In this document: piece after piece, positions 1 through 12,281 of the stretch
How the letters are laid out: each line of letters opens with the position of its first letter
How positions within the stretch are numbered: position 1 is the first letter of the stretch
DNA from: Gigaspora margarita
Taxonomy: Eukaryota > Glomeromycota > Glomeromycetes > Diversisporales > Gigasporaceae
NCBI GenBank assembly: GCA_009809945.1
Contig: WTPW01000583.1
Coordinates: forward strand, 181,536-245,535
DNA length: 64,000 nt
Direction: 5' to 3'
Program-made: the position numbers and the translations under genes
The notes under the pieces: generated by a model
Databases searched by the model: none
Seen by the model: only the letters and a program-made list of their open reading frames with translations
What the model was told of the DNA's origin: nothing

Positions 1-635
1 TATTTTTTTTACTTTGCTTAAAATTTTAAGAAAAGATGCTTAATTTTGGAAATTTTCATCAAAAATACAAAATTAAGCATCTTTGACGCAAATTTTAAGG
101 AAAATAAAATAAAATTGACCAATATGATGTATTTTTTGGTGCTATATAAGTTTACTTAGAGCAAGAAGTTATAATCAATTAGTAAAATTTAGAGTATCAT
201 AGAAATTTGTATAATTTTATTAATAAAATTATACAAATTTCTATTATTCTCTAAAATTTACTAATTGATCATAACTTCTTGCTCTAAGTAAACTTGTTTA
301 GCACCAAAAAATACATCATATCGGTATAGATTATTTTATATTCCTTAAAATTTGCGTCAAATATGCTTAATTTTGAATTTTTGATGAAACTTTCTAAAAT
401 TAAGCATCTTTTCTTCATATTTTAAGAAAAGTAAAATAAAATATGCCAATTTGATGTATTTTTTGGAGCTGAACAAGTTTGCTTAGCGCAAGAAATTATA
501 ATCAATTAGTAAAATTTCATGTAGAACAATATTTTTAATAATTTTATTAATAAATATATACAAAATGCTATGATTCTCTGAATTTTACTAATTGATTCTA
601 ACTTTGTGATTTAGGTAAACATGTGCATATATTAT
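1..635. repeat. Tandem palindrome array, family A/B (edge copy)
   Basis: Alternating hairpins of two kinds. Type A (about 35-80 and 360-415) pairs arms of the form GCTTAATTTT...AAAATTAAGC. Type B (about 140-305 and 470-620) has outer arms with AAGTTTACTTAG and inner arms AATTAGTAAAATTT around a TTTATTAATAAA centre. The same alternation recurs at 9058-10100 and inside the element at 18276-20462. The array runs off the left edge of the window, so its left boundary is unknown. Confidence 0.85.
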
Positions 636-830
636 GAACCTGAACATGTTTATGAACCTTGAACTGAACCTGAACTGAACTTTTTTTAAGTTCAGGTTCA
701 GGTTCATGTTCAATAATTTTAAGTTCAGGTTCAGTTTAGTATTGAACTTTTAGAGCAGGTTCAGGTTCAGGTTCATTGAACCTGAACCTGAACCTCTATT
801 GAACTGAACTGAACTTCAAAACTCTACTTT
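636..830. repeat. GGTTCA / TGAACC repeat block
   Basis: Many copies of GGTTCA, GTTCAG and their complements lie in both orientations directly beside the palindrome array. A similar but diverged block forms both subterminal regions of the TIR element at 18276-20462. This is therefore probably the right end of a related element whose left part lies outside the window. No clear terminal sequence or target duplication was found at its right edge. Confidence 0.7.
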
Positions 831-944
831 TAACCTATAAATTATCAAATTCTTACTAGCTGCCTTATTAATTCCTATTTCGCACCTGTTTATTCATATC
901 CATCACAAGGATCTGATCAACTCACCGACATTTACTGAATTTTA

Positions 945-1176
945 CAGGGGGGTCCCCAAAATTCCATGTTGGATCTAGGTAAGTGTTTAGCACAAGTTGT
1001 TAGCAGGTTCTATAGCAAAATTATTTGCTGGGCATTTTTTACTTAATTAATAGATATGATTTATTAGTAAAATTTTTTATGATCTTGGGGCAAAAATTGA
1101 TCAATTCTGATCTAGCTGACTATGATTCTGACGCACTCTGAAGTATTTTGACTCAGAATTTTGGGGGTCACCCCTG
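945..1176. mobile_element. TA-flanked MITE, CAGGGG ends (copy 1)
   Basis: The termini are inverted repeats beginning CAGGGGGGTCCCCAAAATT on the left, with the complement of CAGGGGTGACCCCCAAAATT on the right, flanked by TA on both sides. The length is 232 bp and there is no open frame. A second copy in opposite orientation lies at 63372-63608. Ends and TA target suggest Tc1/mariner mobilisation (inferred). The short flanks are also similar between copies, so the true boundary may lie slightly outside. Confidence 0.75.
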
Positions 1177-1196
1177 TATGAGTTGACAATTACCAC

Positions 1197-1375
1197 ATTT
1201 CACCAACGATTATTCACTGACAAATTTATTTCACTGAGCCTATTTCACCAAAGTTCATTTTACAGACAAAGTAATTTCAGTCATTATCATTAGGGTCAGG
1301 TTAGAATTATTGTCAGCAAAATGAGCTTCAGTAAAATAGGCTGTCTTTAAAATGAACTTGTCAGTAAAATAATGA
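1197..1375. repeat. Foldback repeat with TTTCACTGACA motifs (copy 1)
   Basis: The left arm carries repeated TTCACTGACAAA-type motifs and the right arm their complements (TTGTCAGTAAAAT). The centre holds a degenerate TTAGGG-like stretch near 1290. A longer copy in the same orientation lies at 47634-47950. Confidence 0.7.
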
Positions 1376-1376
1376 A

Positions 1377-2260
1377 GTAATACGGATCATATCCTATCTT
1401 AATATTCAAAATGATGCCCAAACCTTGCATATATATGCAAAACACTTAATATTTAAGTCAGCTAACTTTATAAGAATTATTATTTATCTGTTATGTTTAC
1501 TTTGCGAATGTTTGATTAACTGAGATGCATTAGTGAGTTGCATGCTGTGTATCACCAAAATAGTAAGATTTGTAACTAATTTTTTTACAGTATCTCATGA
1601 TAGAAACAATAATAATTCCAATACAAATTAACACAAGCTTACAGTAATTTATATAATACAGGTTAATGCAAACTCAATCCTAATTATGCATGATGTGTTG
1701 AATAGGTTTACAGCAAAATTTTTTATAGTTATTCACAATGATTCCAATACAAGCTAACTCTTAACTTATGATATAATTCTAATGCAACTAACTCACTCAA
1801 CCACATAGAAAATAAAAAACAGTACCAATGCAAACCATCTCTAACTGATACCATGGCAGCTAAAATAGTATGTTTTTTAACAGGATTTTTACGGTAACTT
1901 ATAACAGAAATCATAATAATTTTAATATGATAATTTCATTGCAAAGTAATTCAGCTTTAATCACATACTGTTGTTACCTAAATAGCAGGTAGGCTTTGCA
2001 ACAGAATTCTTTACAAAGAAACTAATAACTTCAATGTAAACTAATTCAAATATAACCTCATAGAAATCAAGGTAATTCTAATACAAGCTAACTTAACTAC
2101 ATTGTAGTCACAAGAATAGCAGGTAAGGGTTACAGAATTTTCTTACATAACTTAGTAGAAATCATAAAAATTTTAATGCAAGCTTACTCTAACTCTTGAT
2201 GAAAATCATGACAATAAAAAATTCCAGTATCAGAGGCATGGACAAAAAACTAAAATATAG
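1377..2260. other. AT-rich intergenic DNA, nothing recognised
   Basis: The stretch contains loosely repeated phrases such as AATTCTAATACAAGCTAAC (for example near 1740, 2070 and 2170), indicating an old degenerate tandem repeat. No gene, RNA or terminal inverted repeat is recognisable. Confidence 0.4.
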
Positions 2261-2261
2261 T

Positions 2262-2405
2262 GTTTAAATCCACTGAGTAAAGCGAGACCAAAATATAAAA
2301 ATATAAGGCTAGCTTAAGACGGCTGAGTAAAGTAAGGCCAAAATGCTAGCTTAAAGCCACTAAGCAACAAGACCAAAACATAAAAATGCAAGGTTAGCTT
2401 AAAAC
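2262..2405. repeat. Degenerate ~60-bp tandem repeat, about three units
   Basis: The units contain CACTGAGTAAAGCGAGACCA, then an AAAATATAAAAATATAAGG-like stretch, then CTAGCTTAA. The middle unit is shortened. Confidence 0.6.
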
Positions 2406-2409
2406 AAGT

Positions 2410-3035
2410 CCATTATACATATGTTATACACTAAGAATAGTCGATTTTGGTATAAATGCTAATCTGATTTTTAAACATCAGCTTAGTCATTTTATTAAAT
2501 TTAAGTCGACTATAAACAATCTTGGCTGTGCTATATGCTATTATGCCATCTACAAATCTAATTATATAGTTGGTTAATATTTGGCGGCGCAGCTGCTACA
2601 TAATCTTGTGCTAGTTCTAAGTTTAAAAATGTAATTGAATTGTAATGATTATGCAAAGTATTATGTGAAATTGCAAATTGAATATTGTGTGAAATTTTAT
2701 TTTATTATCATTAATAGTGTTATTTTTGTTATCTTAATTATTTATTTTTAGTTGAACACAATATTAAGATGGGTATCATCAGCATCTCTAATAAAGTATT
2801 TTATTTATTTATTTTTTGTTATTTTATTATTGTATATTTAAAATTTTGTGGTTTATATATTAGCAAAGGTTATTATTATTGAGGGAAAAATGAGTAATTT
2901 ATTTAGAGGATAAAAAGTTGTATTGTAATTGATATTTGTTGTTTTGGAACATGTGTTTATTGACTTTTAGGGTCACTTATTTGCGTGATTTGGTAATTCG
3001 ATCTATAGTTAAGCAGTATATATTGATAATAATAG
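2410..3035. other. AT-rich intergenic DNA, nothing recognised
   Basis: Low-complexity TTATTTATTTTT stretches occur around 2700-2880. No supported gene or element was seen. Confidence 0.35.
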
Positions 3036-3328
3036 CAGAGATCCTTTTTGATTTTTAACAGCTACCCTTTAGTGTTAGGTGCATAGGGAGTGCATAAGAA
3101 GTATCTCAAATTTAACTTGGATTTACATAAGGAGAGCATCTTCTTGCATTGTGAACACAATGTAAAATTCTAACTATGTTATATAATTTGAATTTTGACT
3201 TTGTATTCACAATGCAGGAAAAAGCTCTCCTTATGTAAATCCAGGTTAAACTTGATGCACTCCTGACGCACTCTCTATCACTTAGCACTAAAGGGCAGCT
3301 GTTAAAAATCAAAAAGACCTCTGCTGTT
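3036..3328. mobile_element. Foldback MITE with ~120-bp arms
   Basis: The two halves are inverted copies. AGCAGAGATCCTTTTTGATT on the left pairs with the complement at the right end, and pairing continues through AACAGCTACCCTTTAGTG and GATTTACATAAGGAGAGC to a short AT-rich centre near 3175. The target-site duplication is unresolved. The open frame across it is a by-product of the arms. Confidence 0.85.
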
Positions 3329-3329
3329 A

Positions 3330-4070
3330 ATTATATGATTTATGTAATTAATTCATAGTTTATCTTTTTTTATTATAATATAAATAAAATACTATTTTGG
3401 CATTTTTTAAGGTAAAATTTAGAGTTTCTCTATATTGGAATGTTGTATTCTTAATTTATTGTCCATATTGTAATTATTAAAGGGTTATAAAGGTACTGTA
3501 TACTGTTAAATAGTAATGTAATGTATATTGGATAATAATAGTCATTTTAATGGAGTTAGAATTAATGTATTCTCAAAAGAATGAGAGTTTAAGGTGAGCT
3601 TGTTATTATGAATGAATTTAGGGAAATTTAATAAAAGTATTTATGAATCTAATATGTTTAAAATTTATTTGTAATTGTGTGCTTTTTAACATAGGTACTT
3701 GCTATTTACTGATTGATTAAATTGTTTAGATATGTTAAGTATCATTGGCTAGTTCTTTTTAAATAATGTTGACTGTTTTAGCTTCGATACTATTATCTGG
3801 TAGCAATACTAATGCATATTTTCTGTTTTTTTTTTTTATTCTGGATATAACTGTATAAAATTGCCCATGTGCAAATCCATAGGTTCTTAGGTCTATGACA
3901 ACATGATCTATTGTAAGTCCCTGACAACTGTTGAAAGCTGTTGAATTAAGCTAGGTGTAATAAGAATTGTTTAATTGTTTTCAGTTGTTTGTTTATAAAC
4001 ATTAGTTTGGTTGAAAGTAAAAATTTATTTTGGATATGAGATATGTTCTCACATACTTTTTTCTGTCTAT
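3330..4070. other. AT-rich intergenic DNA, nothing recognised
   Basis: No open frame, hairpin or repeat stands out, apart from a T-rich run near 3825-3840. Confidence 0.3.
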
Positions 4071-4915
4071 GTGTTGTTTAGATCCACAATTGGTATCTGT
4101 TGACTAATTTTGATTAATTACAACTAATAGATTGCCTATTTTGAACAGAATTAATTTAGTTTTTTTTTCAGTATGAGGGTTTAATCACTTAATCATATAC
4201 TTTTCTCTGTCAATGGGTCATTTAGATCTATGTCAGTATCTGCAGAATGATTTTGACTAATTAAACCTAATGGGTTGCAAACTTCAGATCTATTTTGATC
4301 AGAAAGAATTAATATTACTATAATTTAGTTATTTTTTGTATATGAGTTAATTTGCTTATTTAATTCTATCTTTCTCTGTTAATGTGTATTTAATTCATAT
4401 TTAGTACCTGTAGACTAATTTTAACTAACTACATAACAGGTTGCCAACTTTAGATATATTTTAATCAGAAAGAATCGATATTATTTAGTTATTTTGGTTT
4501 GCATGTTTAAATTCATTTATTTATATACTTTCTTTGTTATGGGTTGTTTAGATCTGTTCAGCATTTATAGACTGATTTTAAATAAAATCTTTGTCAACTT
4601 CAGATCTATTTTGACCAGTAAGAATTAATATAATTTAGTTTTTTTGGTATATGGGTTTATTTGCTTATTTAATTATACTTTTCTCTGTTAATAAATTATT
4701 TGATCCATATTCAGTATTTGTATGATAGATTGATTTGACTAAATTCTCTATCAACATCAGATTTATTTGACCAAAAAGAATTAAAATGATAATAATTTTG
4801 GGTTTTTTATTATATATATATTTATGAATAGATTTAAATTTTCTTATTCAATTATGCCTTTTTCTATTAATAAGTTATTTAGATCTATATTCAGCATCTA
4901 TTGACTAATTTTTTT
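4070..4915. repeat. Tandem ~140-180-bp repeat array, about six diverged units
   Basis: Each unit starts near TTTAGATCTATATTCAGTA, continues with GACTAATTTTGACTAATTA and CAACTTTAGATCTATTTTG, and ends with TTTGCTTATTTAATTATAC and TTTTCTCTGTTAAT. Starts are near 4078, 4223, 4390, 4550, 4690 and 4868. Related units at 5881-6010, 7145-7440 and 12890-13030 show the array was once longer and has been broken by insertions. Confidence 0.8.
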
Positions 4916-5880
4916 GTATGGTGCATGTAGCCTAGAACCAGAGTCATATGATCTAAATCTATATATAATTTAAAATTGGTTATAATTAATGAATATATGT
5001 AAAAAAATCTTTTTGTAAATTAATACTATAGAACCAGTACTATAATATTATAGAAAGATTTTTAACTTAAACATATTAGTTTCAATTTTATTTACTTTTA
5101 AATATAAAGCAATTTGATATCTGTACCAAATTTTGGCCACTATATTTAATATAATAATTTGTCAAATTTGGCCACTATATTTAATAGTAACTTGTCAAAC
5201 ATGTATGTACATTACAATGATTTACCCTTCTAGTCCTCTAGTTTCTAGTTACCCACACATAATCATTTGGATTAAAGCTGATATTTTGTATTAATTGATA
5301 GTTCTGATAAATTGATTTTAGAAATTTTAGAAAAACCATGTTTGTCTTTTGTGTTCAATGACTTTCTGCTTAGAAATATTCAGGTACTATATGTGTTCGT
5401 CTTTGACCCAGAAATAAGCTATCCCACGATTGACAATAGTTGCTACATAGTAAAGTATAAATCCTACTATGTTAAATAAATAATTATAATCCTTAAGTAA
5501 ACTTATTTGGAAGATCAAAATATGCTTATCCTGAAAATTTAATAGAAATCGGAGAAGTTTTTATTATTTGACTTTTAATTTAAAAAATATATTCAACGAA
5601 CGTAAAAATTTCTCCAATTTTATGAAAATTTCAGAGAATATGTATTTTTATCTTCTGAACATATTTCTTAAGTGCTTATGATCAATTTACATAGTAAAAT
5701 TTAGATATTACTATGTAGCAACTACTTACGAATTTTTCTATAGTTTGGATATTAGTTATTTTCAGAAATGCATGCTTGTATTTTATGTTTAACGAAGTTC
5801 TATTTAGAAATATTTGGACTCTCCAAAATTGGCCACTTTAGTCATGTGATGCTAATTCTAGAGTACATGCACCATATATG
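4916..5880. mobile_element. TIR element inserted in the ~150-bp tandem array
   Basis: The ends are inverted repeats of about 45 bp. The left begins TATGGTGCATGTAGCCTAGA; the right is the complement of TATGGTGCATGTACTCTAGA, with pairing continuing through TCATATGA. The interior has no coding capacity. From about 5400 to 5780 it carries a degenerate copy of the AAATAAGCTACC family seen intact at 53558-54325 and 59491-60043. The insertion separates one tandem unit (4868) from the next (5935). A target duplication longer than TA cannot be assigned. Confidence 0.75.
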
Positions 5881-6010
5881 AATTTAAATTTGCTTATTTA
5901 TTATATTTTTCTTTGTTAGTAGACCTTTTATTAGATCTATATTTATTAACTTTAACCAGAAAAAATAAAGAATTAATAATAATTTTTTTTTATTGGCTTA
6001 AATTTACTTA
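5881..6010. repeat. Resumed unit of the ~150-bp tandem array
   Basis: It contains TTTGCTTATTTATTATA, TAGATCTATATTTATTAAC and ACCAGAAAAAATAAAGAATT, matching the array at 4070-4915. Confidence 0.65.
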
Positions 6011-6555
6011 TTTATTATATTTAATTCTGTCAATAGGATTTTTTTTGACATATTCTACCAGTTGGATGCTTTGGATTTTTGAAGTCTGCTATGACATATA
6101 CTATTTTACCAACTATAACTCCTATATATGCATAACCTGTATACTATCTAGCCCAGAAATGCCCAGAGGTGCAGGCCCCATGTTTTCATTTTAATACCTC
6201 TATTTTTGGGTAACTTATACTACAGCTTTATTTGTATACTCACAGTTAGAGTTAGCCATTAAACTGCTACTATTACTCTGCTTTTATAGAGTTCACTTAG
6301 ACCTGGCACCTTACCTCTTTATTTTCATGAGCTTTACCCAGTAGTTTCAAGACTCCCAATTTAGTTGTCCAGAAAGATTGGTTAGCCATGCTTTATTTGC
6401 TTTATGAATTCCCTTTTCTTGGTCCATGCTTTTATAACACAAGTCCTTTTCTCTAGTATGACTCTGGCAGTCTGGTTGGTAAGGGCCTATACTCTAAGCC
6501 CTATCATTTCAGTTTTCTAGTTCTGGTACTCAATCTGATTACATTCTGTAGTACT
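6010..6555. other. Less AT-rich intergenic stretch
   Basis: Base composition is more even than the surroundings. The phrase TTAGCCATTAAACTGCT near 6255 has a close match near 13235 (CTAACCATTAAACTGCT), so this is probably an uncharacterised dispersed repeat. No gene is supported. Confidence 0.35.
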
Positions 6556-6556
6556 A

Positions 6557-6892
6557 TAGTCAAAACTCTATAAATGCAATGTGTACAGAGAAGCTTACAA
6601 TATGCATTTAGAGAAGTATTGCATTTTAAGAGAGCTAATTAAATTGCAGTTTTAAAGATTAGATTATTAAGTTGTATAACTTCTACTAAAACTTATAATC
6701 TATTATAAATATGAAAATTTGATTGTCTATATGCATTTAGGGAGGTAGCATAATATAGAAAATTATTTGGAAGAACATGCATTACAGAATATAGAATGTG
6801 TATTTAGAGCCAATAATTTCTTATAGACAAGACAAACATGCATTTAGAGAGGTATTACATTCATGGAGGTTGCATTTATAGAGGTCTGACTG
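6557..6892. mobile_element. pogo/Tc1-type MITE with ACTCTATAAATGCA ends
   Basis: The left end TAGTCAAAACTCTATAAATG and right end, complement of CAGTCAGACCTCTATAAATG, are inverted repeats flanked by TA. TGCATTTAGAGA-type motifs recur inside. Ends of the CAGTC...CTCTATAA form are typical of pogo/Tigger-like elements (established pattern). Length is 336 bp and it is non-coding. Confidence 0.75.
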
Positions 6893-7144
6893 TATCAAAA
6901 GTCTGGTTACCTCTTTGCTTGGAACTTGCCAAATGAGTTCTAATTTTTAGATTCCTAGGCATTATACAATTCAATATATTTCTAAAATCTTCTATTTTAA
7001 TAGTGTGACCAAGTTAAGATCTTTGCATGACCCAACCTATTAACAAAGATCAGTTATAGTAATACAGGTATAATTTTAAGCTTTGAACTAGCACCAAGTA
7101 GAATTAGAATTCACAATCTGTTACTTGGGGTGACAACTTGACTA

Positions 7145-7440
7145 CTATTTTTAAATAGGTTTATTAAATCTATACTCAGTACCTATAGTTTGATTTTGGC
7201 TAATTTTGAATAAAAAAAGCTACCAACTTTAGAAATTTTTAATCAGAAGAAATAAACAATATTAATTTTTTTGTATATAGATTTAATTTGCTTACTTTTC
7301 TCTATTAATAAATTATTTTAGATCTATATTTAGTATTTGTAAACTAGTTTTGACTAATTATATCTAATGGGTTTCTAACTTTAAATTTATTTTGACTAGA
7401 ATTTAAATTATTTTTTATAGGTTTAAAATTACTTATTTAA
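7145..7440. repeat. Two outlying units of the ~150-bp tandem array
   Basis: The units start near 7155 (AAATCTATACTCAGTACCTA) and 7319 (TAGATCTATATTTAGTATTT), followed by the usual GACTAATT and TTGCTTA segments. Confidence 0.7.
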
Positions 7441-7990
7441 GAGTAGAGCTTATGTAAATTATTTTTTATATAATCTATATAGTATATTAAATTTTTGTAT
7501 AGTAAATAAAAAATGCTTCTAATAAAACTTTTTAACATTTTGACCAATTTGTATCAATTTTATATAATATATAGTTTAAAACAGTATGTTTATAATAATA
7601 AAGTTGTACAGTATAGATTCCTTTAATAAAGTTGACTTTACATATAAATAAAATTTCTCTATATGCTATATGTTTTCTCTAGTAGTACAAAGAATTATTA
7701 ATTCTATGATGTTTATATATAAATTATCTGATATTATATGATATTGGTTATACAAAATTGATTTACAATCAATTTTATATATGAGATCATATTTCAAAAA
7801 TTGCTAATATAGGCCATTTTTTAAAAAAAATTATATTTGAAAAGTAGGTATTGAATAAAAAAGTTATATTTGAAAATAGCTAATGGCTAAATAGATTATA
7901 ATTAAAATTATACTAATAGGATAAGTTTTATAAATCTTATACATCAATAAAAAAGTGACCAATCATTTTTAATAACTTTTTTTTAAAATT
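7440..7990. other. AT-rich intergenic DNA, nothing recognised
   Basis: Very AT-rich with scattered short direct repeats. No gene or delimited element was seen. Confidence 0.3.
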
Positions 7991-7992
7991 TT

Positions 7993-8108
7993 AAATTACA
8001 ATATTTAGACAACTACCAAATCAAATTTAATAAATTTTTTTAATTCTATAATTAAAAAAAATTAAAATAAAAAAATTTTGATAAAATTTGGTTGAGTAGT
8101 TGTTAAGT
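7993..8108. repeat. Single degenerate family-C hairpin
   Basis: ACAACTACCAAATCAAATTT pairs with the complement near AAATTTGGTTGAGTAGTTGT across an AT-rich centre. It resembles the hairpins tandemly arrayed at 48548-49110 and 61975-62640. Confidence 0.6.
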
Positions 8109-8109
8109 T

Positions 8110-9050
8110 GTTTTTAAGTTAAAGTTGAAAAAACTTTTACTTAGAAAAGATTTGCCCCTTTTCTATTGATATCCCCCATATGCTAAGGGCTGTAACAGAT
8201 ATTTCATAATATTGTAGGGGGTAGGGTAAACCAAAGTTTTATGTTGCACATATAATATATATAATTATATATATTGTTATCCTATATCTACTTTTTTAAA
8301 AATAATAGGTAACTAGAGCAACCTTAGACAGTTATCACTTTGTGTAACCTTACTTGTTACTGTGCTTTATTAAAGTTATAAGGCATTTTTAACAAAACTT
8401 AACAAAGAAAATTTAAGACAATTTGCAATTATAAAAGAGGCAACAATTAAAAGTATATAAGAATATAATAACTGTTTAATTTAGGTAGTAAATAATTGTA
8501 GTTTGTTATTAAAAGAGTATGAAGACTCAATATTGAACTTGGTAATCACATCTGCGCTTTTATACTTTTTGAAATTACACAAGTTTAGAGGACTATATCT
8601 ATTACATATGCAATATATACTATATTTACTACTAATAAAATATTGTATAACCAAAATAAATATAATATATGTAATAAATAATATATATCAAATAAATAAA
8701 ATATATGGAATATATGCTTTAAAAATGATAGATGCTATATATGCTATATATAACATTTTTGCCTGCAGCAATTGCTTAGCTAATCAGATTGTAGTTCCTA
8801 TGTTTGATTGCTAATTGGGTCCAATCTCAGCACCCAGTAATCATACAGAGACGAATTATAGCTTATTAGAACTGCTCAGTGAGCTGAATCAAATAGTAGT
8901 TGTTTCATCAAATTCAGATTACTAGATCAAAAGTTTTGGCCATTTTTGTATTTTTACAGATCAACAATAAAATATAATATATCGCTAATAGATTAAAACT
9001 TTGAGTATTAATTAAACTTGTATAAAATACAAATATATACTACAATAACA
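8110..9050. other. Non-genic stretch with ATATATGC low-complexity DNA
   Basis: Between about 8590 and 8760 there is a run of ATATATG/ATATATC variants that keeps a frame open by composition alone. No other structure was recognised. Confidence 0.4.
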
Positions 9051-9057
9051 TATTTTT

Positions 9058-10100
9058 GAGTACTAAACAAGTTTACTTAGGGATCAAAGTTATAATTCAT
9101 TAGTAAACTTTTGCATAATGCTAAATTTTCTATATTTTTATTAATAAAGATAGAAAATTCTGTATCATGCAAAATTTAACTAATGAATTATAACTTCAAG
9201 CCCTAAGTAAATTTGTTCAGCACTAATATCTATATTATTCTGGTTTATAACATTAATTTTTGTTAATTTTTGAAATAAAGATGAGTAAAATTTGTAAATT
9301 TTTATCAAAATGTAATATTATTCATCTTTATTTAAAATATAAAATATCAAAAGAATATATATTGATATAGTATATAGATTGGTGCTAAACAAGTTTACTT
9401 AGTGTTCAAAGTTATAACTCATTAGTACAATTTTGCATTATGTACTTTGAACTTTAAGTAAACTTATTCAGCACTATAAAATATACTATATTGGTATATA
9501 TTCTTTTGATTTTTTTTAGATTTTCAAATAAAGATAAGCAATATTACATTTAGATAAAAATTTACAATTTATTCATCTTTATTTCAAAAATTAAAAAATT
9601 AATTATATGCTAAAATATATAGTTTTTAGTGCTTCTTAGAGCTCAAAGTTATAATATATTAGTTAAATTTTGTATAAAACAGAATTTTTTATCTTTTCAT
9701 TAATAAAAATATAGAAAATTCAGCAGCATGCAAAATTTTACTAATGAATTATAATTTTAGCTCTAAGTAAACTTGTTTAGCACTAAAAACTATATTATTC
9801 CAGCATATAAAGTTTTTTAATTTTTGAAATAAAGATGAGTAAAATTAGTAAATTATTATCAAAAATGCATTTTTGTTCATCTTTATTTGAAAAATTAAGA
9901 AAATTAAAGAAATATATAACAAAATAATATATTTTTGGTGCTAAACAAAGTTTGCTTAAAGCCAAAATGTATAGTTCATTAGTAAAATTTTGTATAATGC
10001 AAAATTTTCTATATTTTTATTAATACAAATATAAATAATTTGCATTATGCACAAATTTTACTAATAAAATCTAACTTTAGAACTAAATAAACTTTCTTAG
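9058..10100. repeat. Tandem palindrome array, family A/B (second locus)
   Basis: B hairpins lie at about 9058-9225, 9375-9475 (shortened), 9625-9785 and 9938-10100. A hairpins between them pair GAAATAAAGATGAG with the complementary CATCTTTATTT. Arms of B carry ACAAGTTTACTTAG near the outside and TTAGTAAAATTTTG further in. Unlike the copy at 18276-20462, no GGTTCA flank was found, so the carrier element is undefined. Confidence 0.85.
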
Positions 10101-10104
10101 CATA

Positions 10105-10960
10105 CAAAAATACATTATTTGATATATAATTATATTTTAAATAAGTTGGTTTAAAGCCCAAAATTATAATTTATTAGTAAACCTTTGATAATTAAATATT
10201 TTTTAAATTGACCAATCAGAATCATCTTATGTGAAGATAGGGATGGTACTAATGATGCAGACATTTCTCAGAGTAGTAACTACATATGGATTTATAGCTA
10301 TGACATAATAGTAGTACTACCTTTGGGTCATATTGCCGTTATGCCGTATGTAGTAATAAGGTAGTATGCCTTTAGTGCTGTGAGTGCCATGAGTGCCATG
10401 TTGTCATGTGGATGCAGACACGAACATGTGTTTGGCAATACATATTCAGATAGACATATCTGATATGCTAAATTTTGATTGTATATACATAAAGTACGTA
10501 CATATATAGGGTTAGGATTCTTTTTTCGAGTTGTAGTTAGTAGGTTAAGTAACTTGTCTAAGAATTTTTTTCTTTTATGAACTGTATGTACTATATGCGC
10601 CCATCCTAAATTGTGTTTCTGTACTGTATGTACATACTACTTTACTCACTGAGAACTTACCAGATATTATAAATAGTAAGTGCATACAGGCCCAAAAGTA
10701 GCTTTTTATTTTGATACAGTCTGTTTTTTTTTATTTTTTATTTTATTTTTTTTTTTAGTTTTTTATTTTTTTATATTTTATTTTACATTTTATATTTTAA
10801 TTTTTTTTCATTTTTTATTTTATTTTTATATTTTATTTTAATTTGTTTTTTTTATTTTTTTGTACTAATTTCTTTTCTTCTGGCTTTGTTAATTCATTTG
10901 ACTAGTCAGGTTTGTACCCTTTTTCTTTGATATATTTAATCTAGTTATAACTTTTTTCAT
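10105..10960. other. Non-genic stretch with a T-rich tract
   Basis: 10725-10870 is almost purely T with scattered A, in repeated TTTTATTTTTT patterns. The remainder contains GAGTGCCAT direct repeats near 10385 but no gene. Confidence 0.4.
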
Positions 10961-10965
10961 CTAGC

Positions 10966-11494
10966 TTAAGGGTAGAAGATACATAGATCAATTTTCATAT
11001 AATCTTGATGGCAAATTTTTTTTCATTTTAAAATTAAAAAAAAATTTTATTAAGTAACTTATTTTAAAATTTATTTTAGAAGTTGTAGAATAGGTATTTG
11101 TGATTCTAATAGTAGTAAAATCATTAATATTGGTTAGATATTCGCTTAGAAAATGTAGTTAGAAATTGGGTATTGATTTTTTGTTTACAAAAATCATATG
11201 ATGATCATATGATCTAGCCAATCAAAATTAACGATTTTGTGTAACCCTAGCAAATTTAAGGCTACCACAGCAAACTTTATGATATATACAAGTATACTTT
11301 TTTAAAATAATTTGTTTATTAAAATTTATATCTTTAGAAAAAGCATATTTTAATCTATAAAAATATAAAATTCTGAAAAAAATTAATTGTATTTTCGAAA
11401 ATTTTTATCAGTGGCATATTTTTATTTTCTATATAATTTCCTGATTTGCCATATATATTATATAATAATTGATCTACATATCCTCTACCCTTAA
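10966..11494. mobile_element. TIR element, TTAAGGGTAGAAGATA ends
   Basis: Inverted ends of about 35 bp: the left TTAAGGGTAGAAGATACATA and the complementary right end match with few differences, and pairing continues through TAGATCAATT. Length is 529 bp with no coding capacity. The ends include TTAA, so a piggyBac-like TTAA target is possible but not shown. Confidence 0.7.
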
Positions 11495-11499
11495 CTTAT

Positions 11500-12225
11500 T
11501 CAAGTTTTTTTCAGCACATGCTTGAAATTAGACATAAGTAGAGACTGGAACTTGAATAAGTATCAGTCTCTTTTTCAATATTATATTTGCTTTTTTTTTT
11601 TTTGGTTTGAACTAACTCTTCTTTCTTGTAGATTTGAGCAGAATTATTAAAGTTCACTTAGCTAACATTATATAGAGTTAGGATTGGTATTTTATTAGAT
11701 ACAGGTAATTAAGTAATTGCCACTTGATGTGATGTTGGCTAAGTGCTCTGTCAGTGAAGATGAATTATATAATTCTATAGGTCCTTTTTTTTCTTGAAAT
11801 ACATGAATAATGATTAACCAACAGAGGTCTTCTACTTGAAATTTCCTAACGGATTTGTCCAAAGATATAAATGTTGGATCTCTTATTACGTTTATATCTA
11901 CGTTTAATAAGACATTGCTATTTGATATATGCTGGCATTCCGTGAATGATTGAGTTTAGACATGTTGTAAAACTAGCGAAATATGGCGAAACTGGCAAAA
12001 CATGAAAACATGGTGAAGCTAGTGAAATGTGGCAAAAAAAAATTTGTTAGTAACTGGTTTAATATTAAAATTCAGAAGCTTTTCTTACTATTACTTAAAG
12101 CTTCATTTGTGAAGAGTCTTCTGTAGTATTATAAATGACCAACAGTTATATTTTTTTAAAAACAAATTTACTACTATGTGTTAGTAGTATAAGTACTCTA
12201 AAACTGTATAAATTCAATTATATAA
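11500..12225. other. Non-genic stretch
   Basis: A short tandem repeat built on CTAGYGAAATRTGGC lies near 11970-12035. Nothing else was recognised. Confidence 0.3.
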
Positions 12226-12281
12226 ATTGACCAATCACGAGAAAGTCCTTCTATATGATGTGATTATTTATATGGCATATA

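Noticed and set aside
8503-8814. 103-codon Ile/Tyr-rich frame
   Set aside because: Explained by ATATATG low-complexity DNA; start is TTG.
10240-10610. Possible hAT element between TAGGGATGG and CCCATCCTA
   Set aside because: Only about nine terminal bases match and the 8-bp flanks differ; no subterminal pairing was seen.
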